Assembly: GCA_025361765.1 (NCBI GenBank)
Contig: JANYJS010000082.1
Location: 1 to 64,000, forward strand
From: Bacillota bacterium
GTDB taxonomy: Bacteria; Bacillota; Clostridia; Peptostreptococcales; Anaerovoracaceae
Direction: 5' to 3'
DNA length: 64,000 bases
Part shown: one piece after another, positions 33,968 through 43,010 of the stretch
How the letters are laid out: the number at the start of each line of letters is the position of its first letter
Position numbering within the stretch: position 1 is the first letter of the stretch
The notes under the pieces: generated by a model
The model's input: the letters and a program-made list of their open reading frames with translations, nothing else
Told to the model about the DNA's origin: nothing
Databases searched by the model: none
Made by a program: the position numbers and the translations under genes

Positions 33968-35841
33968 TTTTTTCGCCTCTCTTTCTCAAGGTGAATAAGT
34001 AATACATTAATATCAGCCGGCGAAACACCAGATATCCTTCCTGCCTGACCAAGGGAGAGTGGCTTGAACTTGTTCAGCTTCTGATATGCCTCAATGCGAA
34101 GTCCACTGACTTGATTGTAATCAAAATCCGGACTCAACTTTCTATTTTCCAACTTTTTAAATTTTTCAACCTGAAGCAGTTGCTTGGTGATATATCCTTC
34201 GTATTTAATTAGAACTTCCAGCTGGTCCGCTTCGTGTTCACTTAGCTCGGGACGTTCGCAATCGATTTCGCCCAATGCCCGATAGCTCAATTCTGGTCTT
34301 TTTATGAGTTCCGCCAGGGTCACTCTGTTTTGAAGTGGTGTGCTTCCATATTTTTCCATTACATCCTGGGCTTCTGTGGGTGAAACAGATTTTTCTAATA
34401 GACGAATATGTTCTTCGCTAACAACTTTTTTTGTATGCAAATATTTGTCATAACGTTCTTTTGAAGCAAGGCCAATGAAGTAAGACCTTTCAGTGAGTCT
34501 AATGTCCGCATTATCCTGTCTTAGGAGCAGTCTGTATTCTGCTCTTGACGTCATGATCCTATATGGCTCGTTCGTCCCTTTCGTCACAAGATCATCTATC
34601 AGAACGCCAATATAGGCTTCCGCCCTATCCAGAACGAAAGGCTCTTTTCCTTCAATTTTTAAAGAAGCATTTACTCCGGCCATAAGCCCCTGAGCCGCGG
34701 CTTCCTCATAACCCGAACTGCCGTTAAACTGCCCCGCGCAGTACAAACCTTTAAGATCTCGGTGTTCCAAGGTTATTTTCAAGTCCAATGGGTCAATACA
34801 ATCATACTCTATAGCATAAGCCGGACGAACAATCTTGCAGGATTCAAGCCCAGGTATGGTTTGATAGAATTTCTTTTGTATATCTTCGGGCAAACTTGAT
34901 GACATGCCCTGTACATACATTTCCTCTGTATCCATTCCTTCGGGCTCAATAAAAAGCTGATGTCTCTTCTTGTCAGCAAACCGATTTACCTTGTCTTCTA
35001 TAGACGGGCAGTATCTTGGCCCAACCCCCTCAATTTGACCACCAAACAAAGCTGATTTGAGAAAATTCTCGCGAATAACCTCATGAGTCTCTTCGTTGGT
35101 ATATGTAAGCCAGCAAGGTACTTGCTCCTGCTCAAGTTTTTCGTTCATGAAAGAGAAGGGTATGATATTCTCGTCCCCTGGCTGTTCAATCATTTTGCTA
35201 TAGTCCAGGGTTTTCCCCGAAACTCTAGCGGGAGTCCCTGTTTTAAAACGACGAAGTTTAAGACCATGTTTCACTAAATTATCTGAAAGGATTATTGAAG
35301 ATGACAGTCCATTCGGTCCACTCTCAAAAGACCATTCACCAATGAATATTTTTCCTCTTAGAAACGTTCCCGTAGCTAAAATAACAGCTTTTGATCTATA
35401 AGCAGCCCCAGTTTTAAGCACAACTCCACAGGCAGAGCCATTCTCAATAATCAGATCAACAGCCTCTCCCTGCTTGATGTCCAAATTTTCTTGGGCTTCC
35501 AGGGTTTTTTTCATTTCAATATGATATTTGTTTTTATCTGCTTGAGCCCTTAAAGAATGAACCGCCGGACCTTTGCCGACATTCAACATCTTGCTTTGAA
35601 TAAATGATTTATCAATATTTAGGCCCATTTCTCCGCCCAAGGCGTCGATCTCTTTTACCAAATGCCCTTTACCAGTTCCTCCAATAGAAGGATTGCATGC
35701 CATCATGGCAATAGCCTCAAGGTTAATGGAAAGAACAAGTGTCTTTCGCCCCAGCCTAGCCGAAGCCAAAGCCGCTTCACACCCTGCATGTCCCGCCCCA
35801 ATGACAATGACATCATAGTCATCCATAAAAAAATAATTCAT
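33964..35841 (-). CDS. mnmG: tRNA-5-carboxymethylaminomethyl-uridine synthesis protein MnmG (GidA)
   Basis: 625 residues, GAGGGA before the ATG. FAD protein that works with MnmE to modify U34 in certain tRNAs. Seen: [12 protein letters not shown] (FAD-binding), [36 protein letters not shown], the flavin-loop Cys region [17 protein letters not shown] and [21 protein letters not shown]. Directly after mnmE but separated by 137 bases holding a tetranucleotide repeat. Confidence 0.97.
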   Translation of the reverse strand: MNYFFMDDYDVIVIGAGHAGCEAALASARLGRKTLVLSINLEAIAMMACNPSIGGTGKGHLVKEIDALGGEMGLNIDKSFIQSKMLNVGKGPAVHSLRAQADKNKYHIEMKKTLEAQENLDIKQGEAVDLIIENGSACGVVLKTGAAYRSKAVILATGTFLRGKIFIGEWSFESGPNGLSSSIILSDNLVKHGLKLRRFKTGTPARVSGKTLDYSKMIEQPGDENIIPFSFMNEKLEQEQVPCWLTYTNEETHEVIRENFLKSALFGGQIEGVGPRYCPSIEDKVNRFADKKRHQLFIEPEGMDTEEMYVQGMSSSLPEDIQKKFYQTIPGLESCKIVRPAYAIEYDCIDPLDLKITLEHRDLKGLYCAGQFNGSSGYEEAAAQGLMAGVNASLKIEGKEPFVLDRAEAYIGVLIDDLVTKGTNEPYRIMTSRAEYRLLLRQDNADIRLTERSYFIGLASKERYDKYLHTKKVVSEEHIRLLEKSVSPTEAQDVMEKYGSTPLQNRVTLAELIKRPELSYRALGEIDCERPELSEHEADQLEVLIKYEGYITKQLLQVEKFKKLENRKLSPDFDYNQVSGLRIEAYQKLNKFKPLSLGQAGRISGVSPADINVLLIHLEKERRKK

Positions 35842-35918
35842 AGTCCCTCACTTATTAACTGATCCTACATTTGTTAATTGATCATTTAATTATTAATTTA
35901 TTATGCGCTTATTAATTG

Positions 35919-35959
<41 letters not shown>

Positions 35960-35978
35960 TATTAATTAGAAATTATGA

Positions 35979-37373
35979 TCATTTTCCCAAGCAGAATCTT
36001 GAAAACACCTGGTCAATGATGTCTTCGCTGACGGTTTCCCCGACAATCTCTCCAAGAAGCTCCCAAGACCTTTTAATATCCACTTCAATAAAATCCAAGG
36101 CCTCTTTTTTATCTACCATATGCAGAGCATCACCGAGACACTGGCTGGCCTTTTTAAGCAAGTCCTTATGGCGAAGGTTTGTAATCATGATGCTGTCTTG
36201 CTGCTTGACCTTTCCCCCATAAACAAGCTCAAAAATAGCCGTCTCCAGTTCTTCAATACCCTGATTTTCAGTAATAACAGTATTGATAACTATAGCATGG
36301 GGCATGACATCCAAAACGTCCTGCTTTTTTAACCGCTGTCCCAAATCAACTTTATTGAAAAGAACTATAGCCTTCTTTTCAATAACATAATCCATGATGG
36401 CATAATCTTCAAAGGAAAGCTCCTCTGATGCATTTAAAACGAAAATAACAAGATCTGCACCGTTAAAAGAGTCCTTGCTTCTTGCTATGCCAATTTTTTC
36501 AATAGAATCCTCTGTTTCTCTTATCCCTGCAGTATCAACCAGCCTAATGGGGATGTTTTTAAGGCTTATAATTTCTTCAATGGTATCTCTCGTCGTTCCT
36601 GGAATTTCCGTTACTATGGCTCTAGATTCTTTTAAAAGCGCATTCATCAAAGAAGATTTTCCCACGTTTGGCTTACCAATGATTACAGTTTTTAAGCCCT
36701 CTTTGATAATCATGCCGGTTTCAGCCGTCTCAACCAAAGCTTCAATCCGGCCCCTAATTTGTTTCAGGCTTTCTTTGAGACTATTATAGGACAGTTCTTC
36801 GATGTCAGCATCCGGATAATCAAGATTAACTATGACATGAGCAAGAACTTCAAGTAGCTCATCTCTTATGGCCCTAACCGTATTTGACAGGCTACCCGCA
36901 AGCTGGGCCACCGAAACTTCATAGCCCATGTTTGTTTTGGCTTTGACCAGATCGATAACCGCTTCCGCCTGTGATAAATCCAGTCTGCCATTTAAAAATG
37001 CGCGTTTTGTAAATTCGCCAGGCTCGGCCATTCTTGCTCCGCACTTTATAATTAGGTCCAGCGTCTTTCTAAGGGAAATCATGCTGCCATGGCAGTTGAT
37101 TTCAACCACATCTTCTCTGGTATAGGTTTGCGGCGCCTTCATATAGACGGCCAGAACCTCATCTACAATTTCTTTTTTTTTCCTGTCTATAATATGACCA
37201 TAGCACAGTGTTCTATCTTGCAATTCAGAAGATTCGGCTCCATTAAACTGTACGGGAAGGCCGGCCATAAATATTTGATCTAAAATATCCTTAGCCTTAT
37301 CCCCACTTATTCTAATAATACCTATCCCGCCTTCTCCATAAGCTGTTGCTATGGCGGCAATCGTATCTTCCAT
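35979..37373 (-). CDS. mnmE: tRNA modification GTPase MnmE (TrmE)
   Basis: 464 residues, AGGAAGGA before the ATG. Partner of MnmG. N-terminal folate-binding domain (about 1-118), a central G domain with P-loop GKPNVGKSSLMNAL, G2/G3 segment GTTRDT and DTAGIRE, G4 FNKVDL, and the conserved C-terminal end FSRFCLGK with its Cys. The potassium-binding Asn is in the P-loop region. A terminator separates it from jag. Confidence 0.97.
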   Translation of the reverse strand: MEDTIAAIATAYGEGGIGIIRISGDKAKDILDQIFMAGLPVQFNGAESSELQDRTLCYGHIIDRKKKEIVDEVLAVYMKAPQTYTREDVVEINCHGSMISLRKTLDLIIKCGARMAEPGEFTKRAFLNGRLDLSQAEAVIDLVKAKTNMGYEVSVAQLAGSLSNTVRAIRDELLEVLAHVIVNLDYPDADIEELSYNSLKESLKQIRGRIEALVETAETGMIIKEGLKTVIIGKPNVGKSSLMNALLKESRAIVTEIPGTTRDTIEEIISLKNIPIRLVDTAGIRETEDSIEKIGIARSKDSFNGADLVIFVLNASEELSFEDYAIMDYVIEKKAIVLFNKVDLGQRLKKQDVLDVMPHAIVINTVITENQGIEELETAIFELVYGGKVKQQDSIMITNLRHKDLLKKASQCLGDALHMVDKKEALDFIEVDIKRSWELLGEIVGETVSEDIIDQVFSRFCLGK

Positions 37374-37387
37374 CTGTTTTCCTTCCT

Positions 37388-37418
37388 AAAAAATAACCTG
37401 TGAGAGCTCACAGGTTAT
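37388..37418 (-). terminator. Rho-independent terminator after jag
   Basis: A 12-bp perfect stem (37393-37404 with 37407-37418, two-base centre) is followed on the minus strand by a run of five to six Ts (37388-37392). It lies between jag and mnmE; mnmE may depend on readthrough or its own promoter. Confidence 0.85.
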
Positions 37419-37440
37419 CGAATGATTAAGACTGTATTCC

Positions 37441-38397
37441 TTATTTAAGCTCTATAATGACTCTTCTGTAAGGTTCTTCGCCTTCGCTTCTCGTCGTCAC
37501 TATGAGACTTGTTTGAAGCGTAGCATGGATCACTTTTCTTTCATAAGGATTCATTGGCTCTAGTCTGACGCTTTTACCACTCTTTGCGACCTTATCGGAA
37601 AGCCTTTTCGCGAGCTGTTCCAGCGTTTTCTCTCTTTTTTCTCTGTAATTTTCAGCATTGACCACAACCCTAGAATGCTTTTCTTTATCTCTATTAACCA
37701 CAAGACTGGTCAGATACTGAACAGCATCAAGAGTTTGTCCTCTTTTTCCGATAATCGTTCCAGAATCCTTGCCTTCTATGTTAACATAAACGGCTTCTTC
37801 ACCTTCATAAACTCTTATGTCAAGTTCAAGGCCCATTTTCTGGGTCATCTCAATCAAAAAATGCTCAGCACGGCTATCTTTGACTTCAGTAAGATCAGCG
37901 GCCACAATGGGTTTTCTTTCTTCTCTTTTAGGTCTGTCCTCACGTCTAGGTCTATCTTCTCTAGGTCTATCTTCTCGTCTAGGGCGATCATCTCTTCTAG
38001 GTCTGCCGCTAAAACGATCTTCTCGATTCTCGTTATAGCTTCGTTTTTCAACAGGCTTAGGATTTTCATCAGATTTTACTGATCCAAAAGAAGCTTCTTG
38101 TTTTACTGTGGCTGCTTGCTGCACTCGTGCCTTTTCGCGGTTAGCCATTTCTAAAGCTCGCTCTATTTCTATTTTAGCCGCTTCTTCCACTCTAGCTTTT
38201 TCTCTAATTTCTTCTTGTGTCAGTGGTTTTTTCTTCTCAACGCGAACCTTGGCAAGCTTTGCTCCGATTCCGAGAAATCCTTTAGTTGGTGCTTCAAGCA
38301 CAATTACCGTAACTTCATCGACTGACAATTTTAAATCTTCCAAGGCTAATCTGGTGGCGTCGTCTACGTCTTTTCCCCATTTTTCCGAAAAATCCAT
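37441..38397 (-). CDS. jag: RNA-binding protein Jag/KhpB (SpoIIIJ-associated)
   Basis: 318 residues, GAAGGAGG before the ATG. Jag-N domain (about 1-55, ending GFLGIGAKLAKV), a long charged linker (about 60-165) that is extremely rich in Arg, Asp, Glu and Pro with repeated RPRRED/RPRED units, a KH domain (about 170-250, GTIIGKRGQTLDAVQYL) and an R3H domain (RRVIIELK end). Binds RNA with KhpA and affects cell elongation and division. The repetitive linker is longer than in Bacillus Jag. Confidence 0.95.
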   Translation of the reverse strand: MDFSEKWGKDVDDATRLALEDLKLSVDEVTVIVLEAPTKGFLGIGAKLAKVRVEKKKPLTQEEIREKARVEEAAKIEIERALEMANREKARVQQAATVKQEASFGSVKSDENPKPVEKRSYNENREDRFSGRPRRDDRPRREDRPREDRPRREDRPKREERKPIVAADLTEVKDSRAEHFLIEMTQKMGLELDIRVYEGEEAVYVNIEGKDSGTIIGKRGQTLDAVQYLTSLVVNRDKEKHSRVVVNAENYREKREKTLEQLAKRLSDKVAKSGKSVRLEPMNPYERKVIHATLQTSLIVTTRSEGEEPYRRVIIELK

Positions 38398-38424
38398 TGT
38401 ATATTATCCTCCTTCAAAGAAGTT

Positions 38425-39096
38425 TTATTTTGTCTCTTTTCTTTTTTTGCTTTCTTTCCATTTGTTGAGCCCCATGGTCTGGAATATCTGTATAAACGTT
38501 CCAAAGAACCAGTACAGCGTCAGACCTGCTGGGAAAGATCTTCCCCACCAAACAATCATAATCGGAAATAAATATTTCATCATGACCATTGTCGGGTTTC
38601 CTTGCATTTGTGGGTTTGTCGAAGTTTGTGTGAATGAAATATAAGTTGTAATCCCGGCAAGTATCGGCAGGATCCAAAGATCAGGCTGGCTTAAATCCGG
38701 TATCCATAAAAAACTTTCATGGATCGCCATCAGCATGCTTGGATTATCAATATAGGCAACCGGATTTCTTAGCAAAGCAAAAAGACCAATGATAATAGGC
38801 ATTTGAATCAGAAGTGGCAAGCAACCTCTGGCAGGATTAACTTTCTCTTCTTTATAAAGCTCCATCATCTTGGTGTTCATGGTTTCTTTATCATTGGCAT
38901 ATTTTGTCTGAATGTCTTTTATTTTAGGCTGAACATCATTAAGCTTTGAAGAATGCTTAATCTGATCTGCGTAGAGTGGAAAAAGACAAGCTCTTACAAT
39001 AAGCGTGAAAACGATTAATGTAATTCCATAATTACCGATTAAATTATATAGTGCAAAAAGTAATTGTCCCAAAGGTCCTGCAATAATACCAGTCAT
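38425..39096 (-). CDS. yidC: Membrane protein insertase YidC/OxaA
   Basis: 223 residues, AGGAGGA before the ATG. Five membrane segments of the conserved insertase core, with the functional Arg in LIVRACLFPLY and the cytoplasmic hairpin KLNDVQPKIKDIQ and GCLPLLIQMPIIIGLF. Lacks the clear N-terminal lipoprotein signal that many Gram-positive YidC proteins have; it starts directly at MTGIIAGPLGQLL. Member of the rpmH-rnpA-yidD-yidC-jag operon. Confidence 0.95.
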   Translation of the reverse strand: MTGIIAGPLGQLLFALYNLIGNYGITLIVFTLIVRACLFPLYADQIKHSSKLNDVQPKIKDIQTKYANDKETMNTKMMELYKEEKVNPARGCLPLLIQMPIIIGLFALLRNPVAYIDNPSMLMAIHESFLWIPDLSQPDLWILPILAGITTYISFTQTSTNPQMQGNPTMVMMKYLFPIMIVWWGRSFPAGLTLYWFFGTFIQIFQTMGLNKWKESKKRKETK

Positions 39097-39120
39097 CTAT
39101 GTCCTCCTGAATTTTCTATC

Positions 39121-39330
39121 TCATTTTAATGGGTCATATCCTCCTGGATGAAAAGGATGACACTTTAATATCCTTTTTGTTCCAAGAAATAGTCCCTTAA
39201 TTACGCCAAACTTCTCAACAGCTTGCAGTGTGTATTGTGAGCAAGTAGGGTAAAACCGGCATTTTCCGGGCATAATCGGTGAAATAATCTTCTGATAACC
39301 TTTGATCAGAAGCAAAATGATTGCTTTCAA
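39121..39330 (-). CDS. yidD: Membrane protein insertion efficiency factor YidD
   Basis: 69 residues from TTG (39328-39330). Small protein with Cys-rich core [10 protein letters not shown] and [10 protein letters not shown], both family hallmarks. It assists insertion of membrane proteins through YidC. Located between rnpA and yidC with short gaps of 15 and 24 bases. The ribosome site is weak. Confidence 0.93.
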   Translation of the reverse strand: MKAIILLLIKGYQKIISPIMPGKCRFYPTCSQYTLQAVEKFGVIKGLFLGTKRILKCHPFHPGGYDPLK

Positions 39331-39345
39331 AATTCTTCACCATCT

Positions 39346-39687
39346 CTATTCGCGCCGAAGCATCTTAGCTTTGATCAGCGCAGATTCCATGGATTTTTTG
39401 ACCTCGCAGCATTTGACACTTGTAATTGTGCTTCTTGCGATAAAAATAAGGTCATTTCCTAAGTCCAGTTTACTTTCTAATTCTCTATAGCTTTCTTTCA
39501 TTAGTCTTCTAGCTCTGTTCCTAATAACGCTATTGCCGACTTTCTTACTTGCTAGAAAAGCAGTACGGTTATACGCCAGCGCATTTTTTTTAGAGAAAAC
39601 TACAACAAACTTTTCTCCGACAGATTTTCCTCTATTATAAATGGAAGAAAAATCCTTCTTTTTGCGCAATACATTAGGCTTTAACAT
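39346..39687 (-). CDS. rnpA: Ribonuclease P protein component
   Basis: 113 residues from the ATG at 39685-39687 with AGAAGGA upstream; longer in-frame starts lie inside the terminator hairpin. Basic protein of RNase P, which matures tRNA 5' ends. Seen: KKKDFSSIYNRGKS and the RNR signature NSVIRNRARRLMKESYRE. Follows rpmH. Confidence 0.95.
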   Translation of the reverse strand: MLKPNVLRKKKDFSSIYNRGKSVGEKFVVVFSKKNALAYNRTAFLASKKVGNSVIRNRARRLMKESYRELESKLDLGNDLIFIARSTITSVKCCEVKKSMESALIKAKMLRRE

Positions 39688-39703
39688 TGCTTTTCCTTCT
39701 TCT

Positions 39704-39729
39704 AAAAAAAAGACCACTGTGAGCGGTCT
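39704..39729 (-). terminator. Hairpin between rpmH and rnpA
   Basis: On the minus strand an 8-bp stem with one G-U pair and a 3-base loop (39711-39729) is followed by eight Ts (39704-39711), directly before the rnpA ribosome site. It should reduce rnpA relative to rpmH expression. Confidence 0.8.
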
Positions 39730-39864
39730 CTATGCTGTTAATTTTTTTCTTCCTCTTGTTCTTCTTCTCTTAATAACATTTCTACCGTTCTTTGTACTCA
39801 TTCTTTTTCTAAAGCCATGCTCTTTGCTTCTTTGTCTAACTTTAGGCTGTAATGTTTGTTTCAC
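39730..39864 (-). CDS. rpmH: 50S ribosomal protein L34
   Basis: 44 residues, starting at GTG (39862-39864) after GGAGGAGGTG. Sequence has the L34 signature [20 protein letters not shown] followed by a basic Arg/Lys-rich tail that ends RGRKKLTA. It is the first gene of the leftward operon beside the origin. Confidence 0.97.
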   Translation of the reverse strand: MKQTLQPKVRQRSKEHGFRKRMSTKNGRNVIKRRRTRGRKKLTA

Positions 39865-39930
39865 TTTGACACCTCCTCCAAATTAATCTGTGTATATCTT
39901 AAGGAATTTTTTCCGTTATACCGCTTTGTT

Positions 39931-39959
39931 ATTATACATTTAAAGAATTTTGATGTCAA
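39931..39959 (-). promoter_or_regulatory. Consensus promoter of the rpmH operon
   Basis: On the minus strand a perfect TTGACA (39954-39959) and a perfect TATAAT (39931-39936) are exactly 17 bases apart, about 70 bases before rpmH. Confidence 0.9.
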
Positions 39960-40082
39960 CATTTTTGTATAGAAACTTTGGTTAATCTGTGAAATTTAAG
40001 CTTGTTGATGGTCTGAATAACTTTATTAACAGGCTGTTAATAAAGTGGATAAAATATTTTTTATTTTTTTTATCATTTCTCC

Positions 40083-40112
40083 TTGCCTGTGGATAAATAT
40101 TTTTGTTATGAT
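40083..40112 (+). promoter_or_regulatory. dnaA promoter with DnaA box in the spacer
   Basis: TTGCCT (40083-40088) and TATGAT (40107-40112) are 18 bases apart. A perfect DnaA box (40088-40096) lies at the -35 edge and spacer, which would let DnaA repress its own gene. Confidence 0.6.
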
Positions 40113-40168
40113 GTATCCATTATAAAACACCAACTATTTTATTCTTGGCTTTGAAAGAGGATTCTATT

Positions 40169-41503
40169 ATGATCAACGTTGAAAAATCTTGGGAAAAAAC
40201 TTTAGAACTTCTTAAGCCAGAGCTTACTCCCGTTAGCTATGATGTTTGGATGGCTACACTTAAGCCTATTTCCTGGGATGAAGAAGCTGGAAAACTCTAT
40301 CTACAGGTTTATAATGATTACTCTAAATCCATTCTTGAGACAAGATATGTGAACGTTGTAGAAAGTTCAGCCAAAGAAGCCTTCGGAAAACCCATTAAGG
40401 TCATCTTTGTTGAAGCTGATGACGTCATTCCTTCAAAAGAAAGAGAAATCACAAAAAAAGCATTTACTGATGAATTATACCTTAATCCAAAATATATTTT
40501 CAATACCTTCGTCGTAGGAAATAACAATCGTTTTGCCCACGCTGCCTCTCTTGCCGTCGCCGAACTTCCTTCCAAGAGATATAATCCTTTATTTATATAC
40601 GGAGCAGCTGGACTTGGTAAAACACATCTCATGCATGCTATAGGTCATTTTATCATTCAACAAAGTCCAAATCTTAAAGTATTGTATGTCTCTTCCGAAA
40701 TGTTTACCAACGAACTCATTAAAGCCATCAGAGAAGATAAAAATGTGGATTTCCGCAATAAATACAGACATATTGATGTATTGTTAATAGACGATATCCA
40801 GTTTATAGAAAAAAAGGAACGTACGCAAGAAGAAATATTTCATACTTTTAATACGTTATATGAAGCCAACAAACAAATTATCGTTTCCAGCGACAGGCCG
40901 CCAAAAGAACTGATCACTTTAGCTGAACGGCTTCGTTCACGTTTTGAATGGGGTTTAATTGCTGATATTCAGCCTCCTGACTATGAGACTAGAGTCGCCA
41001 TTCTTATAAAAAAAGCAGAAATGGAAGATGTGGTCATCAATGAAAACATTTTAGAAATTATCGAATTTGTTGCAGAAAAAATCCAATCAAACATTCGAGA
41101 ACTTGAAGGCGCTTTGATTCGAGTCATTGCTTATGCCAATCTCACTAACCAAAAAATCAACAAAGATCTGGCAAAAGCAGTCTTAAAAGATATTTTTTCC
41201 TCCAATAATAGAAAAGTTACACCAAAAATTATCAAAGATTCAGTTTGTAGTCATTTTAATATCACTATTGCCGATATGGAATCTGCCAAGCGTTCCACTA
41301 ATTTGTCTTATCCAAGGCAAATTGCCATGTATATTTGCAGGGATCTTACTACTTTATCCTTGCCAAAGATTGGGGAGGCTTTTGGGCATAGGGATCATAC
41401 TACTGTTCTTCATGCCTGCAATAAAATTTCCAGAGAAATTCTTTTAAATGCTAATTTAAAAGAAATTATTAATACTCTAGTTGCCGATATCCAATCAGAT
41501 TGA
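40169..41503 (+). CDS. dnaA: Chromosomal replication initiator protein DnaA
   Basis: 444 residues from the ATG preceded by AAGAGG; an in-frame TTG at 40145 has no ribosome site. Domain I about 1-80; a short linker; AAA+ domain III with Walker A GAAGLGKTHLM, Walker B LLIDDIQFI; domain IV with the DNA-binding signature GEAFGHRDHTTVLHACNKI. Initiates replication at oriC on both sides of the gene. Normal length. Confidence 0.98.
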   Translation: MINVEKSWEKTLELLKPELTPVSYDVWMATLKPISWDEEAGKLYLQVYNDYSKSILETRYVNVVESSAKEAFGKPIKVIFVEADDVIPSKEREITKKAFTDELYLNPKYIFNTFVVGNNNRFAHAASLAVAELPSKRYNPLFIYGAAGLGKTHLMHAIGHFIIQQSPNLKVLYVSSEMFTNELIKAIREDKNVDFRNKYRHIDVLLIDDIQFIEKKERTQEEIFHTFNTLYEANKQIIVSSDRPPKELITLAERLRSRFEWGLIADIQPPDYETRVAILIKKAEMEDVVINENILEIIEFVAEKIQSNIRELEGALIRVIAYANLTNQKINKDLAKAVLKDIFSSNNRKVTPKIIKDSVCSHFNITIADMESAKRSTNLSYPRQIAMYICRDLTTLSLPKIGEAFGHRDHTTVLHACNKISREILLNANLKEIINTLVADIQSD

Positions 41504-41736
41504 TATTTATGGATTCAATTTTTTCGATCTGGTTAATTATGGATTTATATTTTCAAAATCAATAAAAATCCATACACATGACCCTTCATAACTTTTACAC
41601 CTTATCCACAGATTTAATATTAATAAAAACCTTTCAAAATATTGATTTATGTTTATACACAGAAGTTATACACAAATCCACAGGGCTTACTACTACTATT
41701 ACTAGGTTTATATTTATATAAAGAGGAGGAAGCGCC
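41504..41736. other. oriC right part with DnaA boxes, DnaA-trio and unwinding region
   Basis: Between dnaA and dnaN lie perfect DnaA boxes at 41602-41610 (TTATCCACA), 41653-41661 and 41666-41674 (TTATACACA), a weaker box at 41674-41682 (AAATCCACA), a GC-rich spacer GGGCT and six 3-base repeats TAC TAC TAC TAT TAC TAG (41688-41705), followed by an AT-rich stretch. This is the order of the basal unwinding system known from Bacillus subtilis: tandem boxes, GC spacer, DnaA-trio, then melting DNA. Confidence 0.9.
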
Positions 41737-42849
41737 ATGAAAGTCATCTGCCAACAGCAGCAACTCGCAAAAGCACTAAATACCGTAACAAAGGCTATAA
41801 CAACAAGAACGACCATTCCAATTTTAAAAGGGATACTACTGGAAGCTTCAATAGATAATATCTTAAAGATAGCTGCATCTGACCTCGATTTAAGTATTGA
41901 AAAAAAAATAATTACTTCAGTTATTGAAGAAGGATCTATTGTTGTCTCTTCAAGACTTTTTGTTGACATTATCAGAAAACTGCCAAATGAAGATATAGAG
42001 ATAGAGGTTTTTGAAAACAATAATGTTAAAATAACCTGTCTTGCTTCTGAATTTATGATTATTGGACAATCTGCTGAAGAATTTCCAAATATTGGTGAAA
42101 TAAAAGAAGAAAATAAAATCAGCATAGATAAAGATATCTTTAAAGATATGATAAAAAGAACAAGTTTTTCTGCCAGCATAGATGAATCAAAAGGAATCAT
42201 AGTTGGTGTACTCATAGAAATTGAAAAAGAAACACTTACAATGGTTGCATTAGATGGTTTTCGTATGGCTGTAAATAAAGAATATATGAAAAGTGAAGAA
42301 AATAGAAAAATAATCATTGCCGCTAGGATTTTAAATGAAATTAATAAAATTTTAAACGAAGAAGAAAAAGAAAAGGAAATTTCTTTAATATTGGATGAAA
42401 AAAAGGCAGTTATTTATCTATCGGATACGAGAATCGTTCTCAGACTTCTTGAAGGAGATTTTATAAAATATAAAGATATTATTCCTAAAGATTATAAATC
42501 CAGGATCAAACTTCATAGGGCAGATTTTCTGGATAGCATAGAAAGAGCTTCTCTTCTGGCAAAGGAAGGAAAAAATAATCTTATAAAAATCAGCATAACA
42601 GATAACAAAATGACGATTACTTCAAGATCAGAAGAAGGAAATGTCAAAGAAGAAGTCTTCATAGAAAAAGAAGGAGAAAATCTTGATATTGGATTTAACT
42701 CTAAATACTTGCTTGATGTTTTGAAAACCATTTCCGACGAGGAAATGAGCATGGAATTCAATACCAGCGTCAGCCCATGCTTAATCAGGCCCGTGACAGG
42801 AAATCATTTTGACTACCTGATTCTCCCAGTGAGAATAACAGCAAATTAA
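41737..42849 (+). CDS. dnaN: DNA polymerase III beta sliding clamp
   Basis: 370 residues, AGAGGAGG before the ATG. Three-domain clamp; N-terminal MKVICQQQQLAKALNTVTKAI, central VALDGFRMA and the C-terminal PVTGNHFDYLILPVRI are typical. Lys/Glu-rich middle (NEEEKEKEIS). Holds polymerase on DNA. The S4-domain gene that often follows in Bacillus is absent; instead a terminator precedes recF. Confidence 0.97.
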   Translation: MKVICQQQQLAKALNTVTKAITTRTTIPILKGILLEASIDNILKIAASDLDLSIEKKIITSVIEEGSIVVSSRLFVDIIRKLPNEDIEIEVFENNNVKITCLASEFMIIGQSAEEFPNIGEIKEENKISIDKDIFKDMIKRTSFSASIDESKGIIVGVLIEIEKETLTMVALDGFRMAVNKEYMKSEENRKIIIAARILNEINKILNEEEKEKEISLILDEKKAVIYLSDTRIVLRLLEGDFIKYKDIIPKDYKSRIKLHRADFLDSIERASLLAKEGKNNLIKISITDNKMTITSRSEEGNVKEEVFIEKEGENLDIGFNSKYLLDVLKTISDEEMSMEFNTSVSPCLIRPVTGNHFDYLILPVRITAN

Positions 42850-42961
42850 ACTGATCAAAAATTATAATAAATTGAGCTTGTTAAAATTCATAAACAAATA
42901 ATGAAAAATCAAATTGAAAGATATAAATAAAAATCCTAATAAAGTTAAAATGAGCTATAAT

Positions 42962-42992
42962 AAAAGAGGTTTGAAGCCTCTTTTATATTTTT
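42962..42992 (+). terminator. Terminator between dnaN and recF
   Basis: An 8-bp stem (42962-42969 with 42977-42984) with a 7-base loop is followed by ATATTTTT. It lies just before the recF ribosome site, so recF is only partly coupled to dnaN. Confidence 0.75.
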
Positions 42993-43010
42993 ATGGAAAA
43001 GGATATATAC

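Larger units (their letters stand above)
39865..40168. other. oriC left part (rpmH-dnaA intergenic region)
   Basis: A 304-base non-coding segment. It holds a perfect DnaA box, TGTGGATAA, at 40088-40096 and two one-mismatch boxes at 39889-39897 (TGTGTATAT) and 40044-40052 (AGTGGATAA), plus divergent promoters for rpmH (39931-39959) and dnaA (40083-40112). With the dnaA-dnaN gap it makes a bipartite origin as in Bacillus. Confidence 0.85.

Noticed and set aside
37854-38069. Repetitive frames opposite and beside the jag linker
   Set aside because: They arise from the Arg/Asp/Glu repeats of the Jag linker read in other frames.
39687-39717. Longer rnpA start at 39717
   Set aside because: It falls inside the terminator hairpin; AGAAGGA lies before the internal ATG.
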